Notes under the pieces: model-generated
The model's input: only the letters and a program-made list of their open reading frames with translations
Database searches by the model: none
Told to the model about the DNA's origin: nothing
Position numbers and translations under genes: made by a program
Shown: in pieces, positions 43,434-51,906 of the stretch
Numbering within the stretch: the stretch's first letter is position 1
Layout: each line of letters starts with the position of its first letter
Assembly (NCBI RefSeq): GCF_002304005.1
Contig: NZ_MRCQ01000005.1
Location: 248,001 to 312,000 of the forward strand
Direction: 5' to 3'
From: Flavobacterium sp. ACN6
Lineage (GTDB): Bacteria; Bacteroidota; Bacteroidia; Flavobacteriales; Flavobacteriaceae
DNA length: 64,000 nucleotides

Positions 43434-44876
43434 TTAATCGAAAAACTTTCTAATCGTATATTCTTTAGTTTTATTGTCGTAATAACCCAAATAATAAACA
43501 CTCTCCATTTTGAATAGGGTTTGAGAAGATACATCTTTATTATCATCAAAAAAAGTACGGATTTTATCGAAGGCTAATGGTTTTAAATCTCCCTGTATAT
43601 GATTGTCTTCGTGATCAAACAAACCTTCAATTTTCACCACTTTTTTGCCAGCATAAGAATTGAAATTATCCATTGTTGGACTGAAAAATGCAGCGCCTAC
43701 AAGAGCACCAATAAAACCATATTGATTAGCAGTTACTTGTCCTGCAGATTGTTGTTGCGCTGAAACCCCTCCGATAGTAATTAACGTATTAGAACCAATA
43801 TGATAACAAGAAAGACCAGGACGAAGATTATTTAATTTTCTGATAAATTGAGAACTGTTTTCTAAAACTCTTTTAGGACCAAAAAAATCTCCACCTTCTT
43901 GATTAATCTCCGAATTTTTAAATTCTATAGGTTTGCCTGCAATAGCAGTGTATGCTTTTAAAATCGTATCATTTAAATCTTTAACATTCAAATATAGTCG
44001 GTCAGATGAAGTTTTTATTTGATATAGTTTTTTATCAGAATAGAAAGAGTTTGAATTCAATTCACTGCGAAATTCAGCTTGAATTATAGGATGTTTCAAT
44101 AATTTTTCTGTACCAGTGTAACTTTCTAGATTTAATATAATTACTTGTGTATAATCTATGTTTGAATCTATTGTTATGACTATTTCTTTACCATCAAAAT
44201 AACATTTTCTTTTAAATGCCCCATCTGTTATCGAAGTCAAGTTTTCAGGTGTAATATATTTAAGAGAAAACGGAGCTTCGTAAGGAAGCAGGTTTTCTTC
44301 TAAAACTCCATATAAATTAGTTCTTTTATAAACGCTTGTGTAAAAATGAAAATCTTTTAATTCAATAGATTTTTCCTCTTGTTTACCGTCTTTATCGAAA
44401 ATATATAGTTTGAGAATGTTGCTTTTTTTTACAACAGTTAAAAGATAAAATGCGTTGTCTTTACTGAATCTTTGTAAAACCTTTTCATCTTTTAAAGTAA
44501 GAGCATACTCTTGATTTGTAATTGTTTTAGAATCAAAATCATAAAACTGAGAAGAGATTTCTTTGAAGTTATCTGAAGACCAATATAACCTCGAGTTTTT
44601 GTCATTAATATTATAGCCGATCATGCTGGCATATTTTTTAACATCTGGTCTTGGAGCTGACATGCTGTCGCTAATTTTCATTTGTTCGTTTAAGCGAATT
44701 GCTTTTACTTTTTCTTTATCACTGATGAACAAAGTAACTTCTTTCTTTTCGTTATTGACAATTTGAAAAATATCCCTATTCTTTTTAAGAGAAACAGGAG
44801 TAGAGTTTACAACTTCTTGAGAAAAAGAAATCAAAAAATTTAAAAGCAAAGAGGTGAGGAGTAGTTTTTTTACCAT
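43434..44876 (-). CDS. Secreted protein, diverged paralogue copy 3
   Basis: A 480-residue protein with a signal peptide (MVKKLLLTSLLLNFLISFSQ). It is more distant than copies 1 and 2 but shares LYWSSDNFKEI, ITIGG and the C-terminal YYLGYYDNKTKEYTIRKFFD. It also has a glycine/alanine stretch (GFIGALVGAAFF) not seen in the others. Both ends are framed by the 70-bp repeat, so it seems to have arrived as a separate unit. Function unknown. Confidence 0.85.
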   Translation of the reverse strand: MVKKLLLTSLLLNFLISFSQEVVNSTPVSLKKNRDIFQIVNNEKKEVTLFISDKEKVKAIRLNEQMKISDSMSAPRPDVKKYASMIGYNINDKNSRLYWSSDNFKEISSQFYDFDSKTITNQEYALTLKDEKVLQRFSKDNAFYLLTVVKKSNILKLYIFDKDGKQEEKSIELKDFHFYTSVYKRTNLYGVLEENLLPYEAPFSLKYITPENLTSITDGAFKRKCYFDGKEIVITIDSNIDYTQVIILNLESYTGTEKLLKHPIIQAEFRSELNSNSFYSDKKLYQIKTSSDRLYLNVKDLNDTILKAYTAIAGKPIEFKNSEINQEGGDFFGPKRVLENSSQFIRKLNNLRPGLSCYHIGSNTLITIGGVSAQQQSAGQVTANQYGFIGALVGAAFFSPTMDNFNSYAGKKVVKIEGLFDHEDNHIQGDLKPLAFDKIRTFFDDNKDVSSQTLFKMESVYYLGYYDNKTKEYTIRKFFD

Positions 44877-44945
44877 TGGTTATGTTATTCTTTTGTTTTG
44901 CGCGAATATCTAAAATTTTTCTGATATATTTTTTAAATTTTTTGT

Positions 44946-45015
44946 AAAGCAAAAAGCGCGAATCAATTAAAAATAGTAATCGGTTCGCGCTTTTTTATGA
45001 TAGAATTTAATTGTT
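44946..45015 (-). repeat. 70-bp direct repeat, copy 2 (contains a terminator)
   Basis: Identical in all 70 bases to 43363-43432. It includes the terminator for the flotillin gene, whose stop codon overlaps the last two bases. Confidence 0.95.
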
Positions 45016-46531
45016 ATTCTTCTTTTTCTACAACTTCAATTGTTGGCGGAACTTCCGGTGAATCTTCACCTTTTAGATAACTTGGTAAGTTTAATCCAGC
45101 CATATTGAAAAGATCATTTAATGGAGGAACCGTTTTCATCATTCCAGAAACAAAATTGGCAGTTGAGCCATTTTCGCCTTGGCCATTTCCAGAATCCCAA
45201 ACCGTGATTTTGTCAATTTTGATGTTTTTAACGGCTTCAACCTGAGTTTTAACCAATTCAGGAAGTTTTTCTAATAATAAAAGCTGGAATGCTTTGCTTG
45301 GATCTCCGCCTGCTGCAGCCACAACTTCTTTATAACCTTCCGCTTGTTTGGTTAAGATTTCTAAAAGACCTTTTGCTTCGGCTTCCATTTTAGCAAAAAT
45401 CGCATCGGCTTCTCCTTTTGCATTTTCCCTGATAGTTTCAGCAGCAGCTTGTGCCTCAATGATTGCTCTTTGTTTAGCAATTTCAGCAGGAATTACAATA
45501 TTGGCAATTTGAGTAGAACGCTCTCTTTCAGAACGCGCCAACTCGGCTTTTTGCTCTGCAACATACGATTCTTCCAATGCTTTTGCCTGTTGTACTTTCT
45601 CGGCTGTTATTGCAATACGCAATGATTCTGCTTCTTTTTCTCTACGAAGAGCCTCAGAATTTGCAATTGCAATCTTGGCCTCATTTTCTCCCTGAATCGC
45701 AATCGCATTTGCTTCAGAAGTTTTTACCCTTGTATCTCTTGCTGCTTCTGCCTTTCCAATAGTTTCATCTTTAGACGCAGTTGCAATACTAATTTCTCTA
45801 TCTTTTTGAGTAATGGCAATTTTTACGTCGCGATCTCTGTGTGTTTCCGCAATTTGAGTGTCTTTTTCTCTGTCAGCAAGAGCTTTACCCGTTTCTCCAA
45901 TTTTCTCTTGCTCAGCAACACTAATTTTTGCTTCGTTTATAGCTTTTGCTGCAGCTTCTTTTCCTAAAGCTTCAATGTAGCCAGATTCGTCTTTGATGTC
46001 GGTAACGTTGACGTTGATTAATTTTAAACCAATTTTCTTTAATTCGCTGTCAACGTTTTTCGAAATATTATCTAAGAATTTATCACGGTCTGAGTTGATT
46101 TCTTCAATTGTCATGGTTGCAATTACCAAACGTAACTGTCCAAATAAAATATCCTTTGCAAGTTCTTGAATTTGTTCTGATGACAATCCTAAAAGTCTTT
46201 CAGCAGCCGTATTCATACTGTCTGTTTCTGTAGAAATTGCGATCGTAAATCGGCAGGGAACATCGACTCTAATGTTTTGACGGCTTAACGCATTGGTTAA
46301 ATTGGCTTCGATAGAAAGCGGTTTTAAATCTAAAAATGCATAATCCTGAATTACCGGCCAGATAAAAGCCCCGCCACCGTGTACACATTTTGCAGATGTA
46401 CCGCCTGTGCGACCGTAGATAACTAAAATTTTATCAGAGGGGCAGCGCTTGTACCTTGAAATTAATGCCGAAATTGTTACGAATAGAACGATTGCCGCAA
46501 CTGCAATTAAAATAATTGGGTTCATTATCAT
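45014..46531 (-). CDS. Flotillin-family SPFH protein
   Basis: A 505-residue protein. An N-terminal membrane segment (IILIAVAAIVLFVTISAL) precedes an SPFH/PHB domain, about 30-230, with ILVIYGRTGGTSAKCVHGGGAFIWPV. A long Ala/Glu/Lys coiled-coil region follows (about 190-370), then a C-terminal tail with LKGEDSPEV. Flotillins organise membrane microdomains. The NfeD-like gene precedes it with an 11-base gap, the usual pairing. Confidence 0.93.
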   Translation of the reverse strand: MIMNPIILIAVAAIVLFVTISALISRYKRCPSDKILVIYGRTGGTSAKCVHGGGAFIWPVIQDYAFLDLKPLSIEANLTNALSRQNIRVDVPCRFTIAISTETDSMNTAAERLLGLSSEQIQELAKDILFGQLRLVIATMTIEEINSDRDKFLDNISKNVDSELKKIGLKLINVNVTDIKDESGYIEALGKEAAAKAINEAKISVAEQEKIGETGKALADREKDTQIAETHRDRDVKIAITQKDREISIATASKDETIGKAEAARDTRVKTSEANAIAIQGENEAKIAIANSEALRREKEAESLRIAITAEKVQQAKALEESYVAEQKAELARSERERSTQIANIVIPAEIAKQRAIIEAQAAAETIRENAKGEADAIFAKMEAEAKGLLEILTKQAEGYKEVVAAAGGDPSKAFQLLLLEKLPELVKTQVEAVKNIKIDKITVWDSGNGQGENGSTANFVSGMMKTVPPLNDLFNMAGLNLPSYLKGEDSPEVPPTIEVVEKEE

Positions 46532-46542
46532 TATTATTTATG

Positions 46543-47109
46543 TTATATGGTTTCTACAATTAAGATGTTGTTGTTTTCTATTTTTACAACTTTAACGGCT
46601 GTTCCCGACGGAATTCTTTCATTTTCTGTCATGGCTTCCAGTTCATGAAAAGCACCGTTTACACTAATCAGGATTTTACCTTTTCCATTTTTATTTTCGG
46701 GAATCGTCAAATAAACTTCAGCAGTTTTATTTACCGTATTGGTTATTTTAAAAGAATTGTCTTCGGCTAGTTTTTGTACTTGTTTGATCACGAAAAAAAA
46801 TAAAAGCACAAACAAAAGCCCAACAACAAAAGAAGTCATAATGATAAACACGGGGTTTTCGCCAAGAATGGAATAAAAAGAAATTCCAGTCCAGCTGAAA
46901 CCTAAAAGAAAGTTGATCAGATTTCGTAAGGAAAACCATTGAAAGTCATCTCCGCCATGAACATCGGCATCAAAATCGGTATCGAAACCATCAGCGACAT
47001 CAAGACCTGAAAAGGTAATAATAGTTTGAATGATAAAAATTAAACTTGTTGGAATTGCGATATACCAAAAAGATTTAAGTAGTCCAGGTAAACTTTCTAA
47101 TAGCTCCAT
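46543..47109 (-). CDS. NfeD-like membrane protein
   Basis: A 188-residue protein with two to three TM helices (about 10-110) and a C-terminal OB-like domain (VYLTIPENKNGKGKILISVNGAFHELEAMTENERIPSGTAVKVVKIENNNILIVE). This is the short NfeD class without a protease domain, paired with flotillin in many genomes. It is the first gene of the operon. Confidence 0.9.
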   Translation of the reverse strand: MELLESLPGLLKSFWYIAIPTSLIFIIQTIITFSGLDVADGFDTDFDADVHGGDDFQWFSLRNLINFLLGFSWTGISFYSILGENPVFIIMTSFVVGLLFVLLFFFVIKQVQKLAEDNSFKITNTVNKTAEVYLTIPENKNGKGKILISVNGAFHELEAMTENERIPSGTAVKVVKIENNNILIVETI

Positions 47110-47210
47110 AATTTTCAGTTTTTCGAATAACTTTTGGCGCTAATATCTTACTTTTTATGAAAGAAAACTAATTTTACTAAAAATCGATGTTTTGGTAATC
47201 TCTAAGAGCA

Positions 47211-47245
47211 AAAAGCGTGAAATCAAATAAGAATTTCACGCTTTT
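47211..47245 (-). terminator. Terminator after the 47258-47533 gene
   Basis: AAAAGCGTGAAAT and ATTTCACGCTTTT form a 13-bp stem on the minus-strand 3' side. Confidence 0.85.
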
Positions 47246-47257
47246 AATGCAATTGTA

Positions 47258-47533
47258 TTAAACCGCAATAATTTTATTGCAGGCTGTTTCAATTTGTTTG
47301 TCAGAAAATGATCCGACTGCTTTTGCCAGCATTTTACTGGTTCTAATAGAATTAATCATTTTAATCCTGAGATCTTGGTCATCGCCCATTTCAGTTAACA
47401 GAATGGTCTCGAAAATTTCTGAGAGATATTCTGGCTGCTCTCTAAAATCATCTACAAACCAAAGGTCTGAGAGAAATTTTGCCATTGCTGTCATTACAGC
47501 CGTTTCTGTTGTTTTTTCATTTTCTGTTTGCAT
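47258..47533 (-). CDS. Small helical protein, unknown function
   Basis: The ATG at 47533 gives 91 residues (MQTENEKTTETAVMTAMAKFLSDLW...); an upstream ATG at 47563 would add ten residues (MVFVYLIFSN) from sequence that overlaps the candidate RNA and is rejected. The chain is helical and acidic, with no signal peptide. I do not recognise a family. It has a long upstream leader with a candidate structured RNA, and its own terminator. Confidence 0.72.
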   Translation of the reverse strand: MQTENEKTTETAVMTAMAKFLSDLWFVDDFREQPEYLSEIFETILLTEMGDDQDLRIKMINSIRTSKMLAKAVGSFSDKQIETACNKIIAV

Positions 47534-47554
47534 ATTAGAAAATATTAGATACAC

Positions 47555-47697
47555 GAATACCACGCTTTAGGTGTGCAAACATTCCAAGGAATAATTTTAG
47601 GAGGTTTCCCGTTCCTTCACCATGACGTGGTATACGCTTATGTTAACTTAAAATAAGTTTATGGATTTCTCCTTGTGAATAATGTTTGCAGAACAAA
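47555..47697 (-). ncRNA. Candidate structured RNA or structured leader with crossing stems
   Basis: On the minus strand, GCAAACATT (47681-47689) pairs with AATGTTTGC (47575-47583). A second segment CAAGGA (47670-47675) pairs with TCCTTG (47585-47590), continuing the helix after an internal loop. ATACCACG (47626-47633) pairs with CGTGGTAT (47557-47564), crossing the first helix. A small hairpin AACTTA/TAAGTT lies at 47645-47659. A consensus promoter sits just upstream. It could be a 6S-like RNA, a pseudoknotted regulatory leader, or a switch with two folds. No known family is confirmed. Confidence 0.4.
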
Positions 47698-47701
47698 CTT
47701 A

Positions 47702-47728
47702 CAAATATAAATTCGAAAGAAACAACAA
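47702..47728 (-). promoter_or_regulatory. Promoter (TTG-N16-TATATTTG) upstream of the candidate RNA
   Basis: The minus strand reads TTG (47726-47728), a 16-base spacer, and TATATTTG (47702-47709). This fits the Flavobacterium -33/-7 consensus. Transcription would begin near 47696, about 160 bases before the start codon of the small gene. Confidence 0.65.
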
Positions 47729-47805
47729 AATGTAAGAATTTTATCTTGTTTTTGTTGTGCAGTTTTGTCATTTCGAGGAACGACATGTTTACTGTCTAAA
47801 TCAGT

Positions 47806-49941
47806 TTAATTTACAGTCTCTCCATTTGGAGCATCCGCATCTGGATTTACGAAAACCAATTTTCCTTCCGCGTTTGTTGTCATCAAGATCATTCCTTGAC
47901 TTTCGACACCGCGTAAAGCTCTTGGAGCTAAATTTGCTAATACAGAAACACGTTTTCCGATGATTTCTTCTGGCGAAAAACTCTCTGCAATTCCTGAAAC
48001 AATCGTACGAACATCAATTCCGGTATCAACTTTAAGAACCAGAAGTTTGTTTGCTTTCGGCATTTTTTCAGCTTCCAAAATAGTTCCGATACGAATATCC
48101 ATTTTCGCAAAATCCTCAAACTGAATTAAGTCTTTTTGCGGTTCTGGTTGTTTGCTTTCAGCAAGATTAGCCGTTTTTGTTGCTTCCAATTTATCTATTT
48201 GTTTTTGTATTTCTTCGTCTTCAATTTTTGCAAAAAGCAATTCTGCTTCACCAATTTTATGTCCTGCCGGAATTAAATCTGAATTTTCAGAAATGTCATT
48301 CCAACCTAATTTTTTATCCAAAATAATCTCTTTTGCATCACGATCTTTCTCTTTCAAGAATTTGCTGAATCCTGCAAAATGTTCTTTAAGATCACCTAAA
48401 TTCAGGATTTTAGACAATTTAGCCGATGTAAAAGGTAAAAACGGTTCAGCTAAAACGCTCAAAGCAGCAGCAATTTGCAACGCCACATACATTTGCGTTT
48501 TTACACGCTCTGGATTGTCTTTCATTACTTTCCAAGGCTCTTCATCAGCAAGATATTTGTTTCCTAAACGCGCAACATTCATTAATTCGCCCAAAGCTTC
48601 ACGGAATCTGTAACGCTCAACCGAACTTGAAATCACAGCTGGATACGCTTTTAATTCGGCTAAAGTTTGTTCGTCAACTTCAGTAAATTCATTTGGCGTC
48701 GGAATAACACCTTCGTAATATTTGTTCGTTAAAACCACAACACGATTAATGAAATTTCCGAAAATCGCAACCAATTCATTATTATTTCTCGCTTGGAAAT
48801 CTTTCCAAGTAAAATCATTATCTTTTGTTTCCGGCGCGTTTGATGTTAATGCATAACGCAAAACATCCTGTTTGTCTGGGAACTCTTCTAAATATTCGTG
48901 TAACCAAACCGCCCAGTTTTTAGAAGTCGAAAGTTTGTTTCCTTCCAAATTCAAAAACTCATTTGCAGGAACGTTGTCTGGCAAAATATAACTTCCTTCG
49001 GCTTTAAGCATGGCAGGGAAAATGATACAGTGAAAAACAATATTGTCTTTCCCAATAAAGTGAACCAATTTCGTTTCTTCATCTTTCCAATACGGTTCCC
49101 AATCTTTTCCTTCGCGCGCTGCCCATTCTTTCGTAGACGAAATATATCCGATAGGTGCATCAAACCAAACGTATAATTTTTTTCCTTCGGCACCTTCAAC
49201 AGGAACGTCAATTCCCCAATCCAAGTCACGTGTTACCGCACGAGGTTCCAATCCGCCGTCGATCCAAGATTTTACTTGTCCGTAAACGTTAGGTTTCCAG
49301 TCGTTTTTATGTCCCACCAAAATCCATTCTGTCAAGAAATCAGAATAACGGTCTAAAGGTAAAAACCAGTGTTTCGTTTCTTTTAAGATTGGAGTTTCTC
49401 CTGTAATTGTCGATTTTGGATTAATCAAATCTGTCGCATTCAAAGTCGATCCGCAGTTTTCACATTGATCGCCGTAAGCTCCTTCATTACCACATCTTGG
49501 GCAAGTTCCAACCACAAAACGATCTGCTAAAAACTGATCTGCTTTTGCATCGTACAATTGCTCGGTTACTTCTTCAATAAAATCACCATTATCATACAGT
49601 TTTCTAAAAAATTCCTGAGCCGTATCATGATGAATTTTTGCCGAAGTACGAGAATAATTATCAAATGAAATTCCGAAATCAGAGAATGATTTTCTTATTA
49701 TTCCATCATATTTATCAATAACTTCTTGTGGTGTAATTCCTTCTTTTTTGGCTTTCATCGAAATTGCAACGCCGTGTTCATCGCTTCCGCAAATAAATGC
49801 AACGTCTTTTCCTTGCAAACGCAAGTATCTCGAATATATATCTGCAGGCACGTAAACACCCGCCAAATGCCCAATATGAATAGGTCCGTTGGTATAAGGC
49901 AATGCCGCTGTGATAGTATATCTCTTTGGATTCTGTGTCAT
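47806..49941 (-). CDS. metG: Methionyl-tRNA synthetase
   Basis: A 711-residue MetRS. The HIGH-type motif is HIGHLAG near residue 21. A zinc-binding knuckle ([18 protein letters not shown]) and the KMSKS-like loop (KLSTSKN) follow. A C-terminal EMAPII/Arc1-like tRNA-binding OB domain runs about 610-711 ([31 protein letters not shown]). It charges initiator and elongator tRNA-Met. A TATTTTTG -7 box is on the minus strand at 49961-49968. A small palindrome ACTCAATTTTATTGAGT lies between it and the ATG. Confidence 0.96.
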   Translation of the reverse strand: MTQNPKRYTITAALPYTNGPIHIGHLAGVYVPADIYSRYLRLQGKDVAFICGSDEHGVAISMKAKKEGITPQEVIDKYDGIIRKSFSDFGISFDNYSRTSAKIHHDTAQEFFRKLYDNGDFIEEVTEQLYDAKADQFLADRFVVGTCPRCGNEGAYGDQCENCGSTLNATDLINPKSTITGETPILKETKHWFLPLDRYSDFLTEWILVGHKNDWKPNVYGQVKSWIDGGLEPRAVTRDLDWGIDVPVEGAEGKKLYVWFDAPIGYISSTKEWAAREGKDWEPYWKDEETKLVHFIGKDNIVFHCIIFPAMLKAEGSYILPDNVPANEFLNLEGNKLSTSKNWAVWLHEYLEEFPDKQDVLRYALTSNAPETKDNDFTWKDFQARNNNELVAIFGNFINRVVVLTNKYYEGVIPTPNEFTEVDEQTLAELKAYPAVISSSVERYRFREALGELMNVARLGNKYLADEEPWKVMKDNPERVKTQMYVALQIAAALSVLAEPFLPFTSAKLSKILNLGDLKEHFAGFSKFLKEKDRDAKEIILDKKLGWNDISENSDLIPAGHKIGEAELLFAKIEDEEIQKQIDKLEATKTANLAESKQPEPQKDLIQFEDFAKMDIRIGTILEAEKMPKANKLLVLKVDTGIDVRTIVSGIAESFSPEEIIGKRVSVLANLAPRALRGVESQGMILMTTNAEGKLVFVNPDADAPNGETVN

Positions 49942-49960
49942 AACTCAATTTTATTGAGTG

Positions 49961-49968
49961 CAAAAATA
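49961..49968 (-). promoter_or_regulatory. Promoter -7 box (TATTTTTG) of metG
   Basis: An exact TAnnTTTG match on the minus strand, about 20 bases before the start codon. No good -33 TTG at the expected spacing. A 7-bp palindrome overlaps the predicted start of transcription, so it could be an operator. Confidence 0.5.
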
Positions 49969-49969
49969 A

Positions 49970-50290
49970 GCAATAGAATTGAGATTTTAATATTGATAGG
50001 AGAATCGCACGTAATTTCGCAGAGCTGCACGAATAAAAACACAAAGTTTCGCAGAGATTTTTTATCTGTTTGTGTTAAAAGAATCTCGCAAAGTTGCGAA
50101 GTCGCAAAGTTTTTGTTTCACGCAGATTCCGCAGATTGAGCAGATTTAATTAGAAAATCCCTTTAATCCTTTAATATGGGGCATTAATTTAAAAACTTTG
50201 CGACTTTGCGAGATTAAGTCGATTTGCTTTAAAATAAATTAGCGTTTCACTTCGAAAAATCTCTTCGCATCTCTGTAAAACAACCCCACA
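49970..50290. repeat. Word-repeat block (TTTGCGACTTTGCGAGA family)
   Basis: Most of the spacer between metG and the CDGSH gene is degenerate CGCAAAG / CTTTGCGAC / CGCAGAGTTGC / CGCAGATT phrases. Examples are AATCTCGCAAAGTTGCGAAG near 50080-50100 and the inverted AACTTTGCGACTTTGCGAG near 50195-50213. Forward and inverted copies can pair. No ORF. Confidence 0.75.
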
Positions 50291-50372
50291 AAATAGAACC
50301 AGTTTAAACTACGTTTGCCTCTTATAAATAAAGATATATTTCGCAATCTTTGCACTCGAAAAAAACAAGTTT

Positions 50373-50600
50373 ATGAGCAAGACAAAATTAATCATCAATA
50401 AAAACGGATCTATTAAAATCGAAGGAGATTTTGAAATCATGGATCCAGAAGGAGTACTTTACGGTTTACAAGGAAGAGCTGCACTTGGCCTTTGCCGCTG
50501 CGGATTATCTGCAAACAAACCATTTTGCGATGGAGGACACAGAAACAATTTCGAACACGATTCTGTTGCGTTTGATTTACCGCCAATGAAAACAAACTAA
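50373..50600 (+). CDS. CDGSH iron-sulfur domain protein
   Basis: A 75-residue protein with the 3Cys-1His CDGSH motif: Cys41, Cys43 (LCRCG), Cys52 and His56 (FCDGGH). It binds a [2Fe-2S] cluster. Homologues take part in redox or cluster transfer. It has a single motif with no TM anchor, so it is cytosolic. It is flanked by repeats and terminated by a strong hairpin. Confidence 0.92.
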   Translation: MSKTKLIINKNGSIKIEGDFEIMDPEGVLYGLQGRAALGLCRCGLSANKPFCDGGHRNNFEHDSVAFDLPPMKTN

Positions 50601-50624
50601 AATTCATTTAGGTTAAAATATTTT

Positions 50625-50658
50625 AAAACCGCATTCTATTTGGATGCGGTTTTTTTAT
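50625..50658 (+). terminator. Terminator after the CDGSH gene
   Basis: AAAACCGCAT and ATGCGGTTTT form a 10-bp stem, then a T-run. Confidence 0.88.
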
Positions 50659-50730
50659 GCAGTTTTTTTATAAAAGTAAGTTATTACTTAGAAAACAATA
50701 TTACATTTACGCAACTTTAATTTCCCAAAA

Positions 50731-51867
50731 ATGAAAAAACTAATAATACCACTGTTGCTTTTGTTTTTGAGTACAACTTATGCTCAAACTCAAAAAACGA
50801 TTTCCAGCGATTGGACTTCTTTCAATCAGACAATTGATATTCAGACTGCTGTTACGAAGAAATTTAAGGTAATTGCTTCTGTTAAAGTCGAAACTGCAGA
50901 ACCAGCATCTTGGGCTGGTGTCTGGGCAAGAGTTGATACCAAAAATGACGAAGAAGGTTTTTTTGACAATATGCAGGACAGGCCTGTAAAATCTAAAGAA
51001 TGGAATTCTTATACCGTTGAAGGAACTTTAGATAAAAACAGCAAATCATTAAGTTTTGGAGGTTTGTGTATCAATAACGGAAAATTCTATTTTGACAAAT
51101 TCGAATTGTTGATTGAGAACGATAAAGGTGTTTTTGAACCTTTTACAGTTTTGAATTCAAGTTTTGAAACTCCTGTAAAAAATGGGGATATTCCGAAATG
51201 GAGCTTTGGAACCTCAAAAGAAGCTATTGTTAAAGTAAAAGAATTTAAAATTTCTTCAGACAAGTCAAGTGTCGACGGAAAAAGCAGTATACTATTAGAA
51301 GGAAGCGGTATTAAACCAAGACCAGAAGCTAGAATAGGAAATGTTGAAGGAGCTTCTCCAAAAATCAGCGACATGATTTCGATGCTTGAAGACCTTAAAT
51401 CACGCGTGGAAAGAACGGTGAAAAACATGAGCCAATATGAAATTGATTATCTTCATGATGAAGAAGCCAATCGAATTGGAGCTTTGGTAATGCATTTGGC
51501 TGCAGCCGAAAAATATTATCAGGTTTTTACTTTTGAAAACAGGGATTTTAATGAAGAAGAAAAGAAAATATGGAACAACGCTTTAAATCTAGATCAAGGC
51601 GGACGAGACGATTTTAAAGGTCACGATATTCAATATTATTTGGACATTTATAATCAAGTGCGTGCAAAAACAATTGAAGAATTAAAGAAAAGAGATGACG
51701 CTTGGTTTGCCCAAGTTCAGTTAAAATACGATATGACAAATCAATATTGCTGGTTTCACGTTATGGAACACCAATCAAGTCATTTAGGTCAGATTTTGTT
51801 TTTGAAAAAACGAATTCCGCCAGAGAAACCGCAACAAAAAACGCTTCCAAAAGAGATTAAGAAATAA
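50731..51867 (+). CDS. Secreted DinB-fold protein with an N-terminal beta domain
   Basis: A 378-residue protein with a signal peptide (MKKLIIPLLLLFLSTTYAQ). Residues about 20-180 form a beta-rich module of a carbohydrate-binding type (GVWARVDTKNDEEGFFDNMQDRPVKSKEWNSYTVEG, then FYFDKFELLIEN). Residues about 215-360 are a DinB-like four-helix bundle with metal-ligand histidines (LVMHLAAAEKYY and HVMEHQSSHLGQ). This DinB is the metal-dependent thiol-transferase-like family, not the Y-family polymerase. Exported DinB proteins are unusual. Substrate unknown. The last codons and terminator are duplicated 1.34 kb downstream. Confidence 0.82.
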   Translation: MKKLIIPLLLLFLSTTYAQTQKTISSDWTSFNQTIDIQTAVTKKFKVIASVKVETAEPASWAGVWARVDTKNDEEGFFDNMQDRPVKSKEWNSYTVEGTLDKNSKSLSFGGLCINNGKFYFDKFELLIENDKGVFEPFTVLNSSFETPVKNGDIPKWSFGTSKEAIVKVKEFKISSDKSSVDGKSSILLEGSGIKPRPEARIGNVEGASPKISDMISMLEDLKSRVERTVKNMSQYEIDYLHDEEANRIGALVMHLAAAEKYYQVFTFENRDFNEEEKKIWNNALNLDQGGRDDFKGHDIQYYLDIYNQVRAKTIEELKKRDDAWFAQVQLKYDMTNQYCWFHVMEHQSSHLGQILFLKKRIPPEKPQQKTLPKEIKK

Positions 51868-51899
51868 AACCAAAAAAGCTGCATCTTGAAAAATGCAGC
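51851..51899 (+). repeat. 49-bp direct repeat, copy 1 (gene end plus terminator)
   Basis: Identical over 49 bases to 53189-53237. It contains the last four sense codons and the stop codon of the DinB-fold gene, plus most of its terminator. The repeat brackets two minus-strand genes. Confidence 0.95.
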
Positions 51900-51906
51900 T
51901 TTTTTT
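51872..51906. terminator. Terminator, copy 1 of the duplicated element
   Basis: AAAAAAGCTGCAT and ATGCAGCTTTTTT form a 13-bp stem with an 8-base loop. It ends the DinB-fold gene and may also serve the convergent minus-strand gene. Confidence 0.9.

Noticed and set aside
47757..47963. Plus-strand frame opposite the metG 3' end
   Set aside because: It overlaps metG in antisense and has no conserved motifs.
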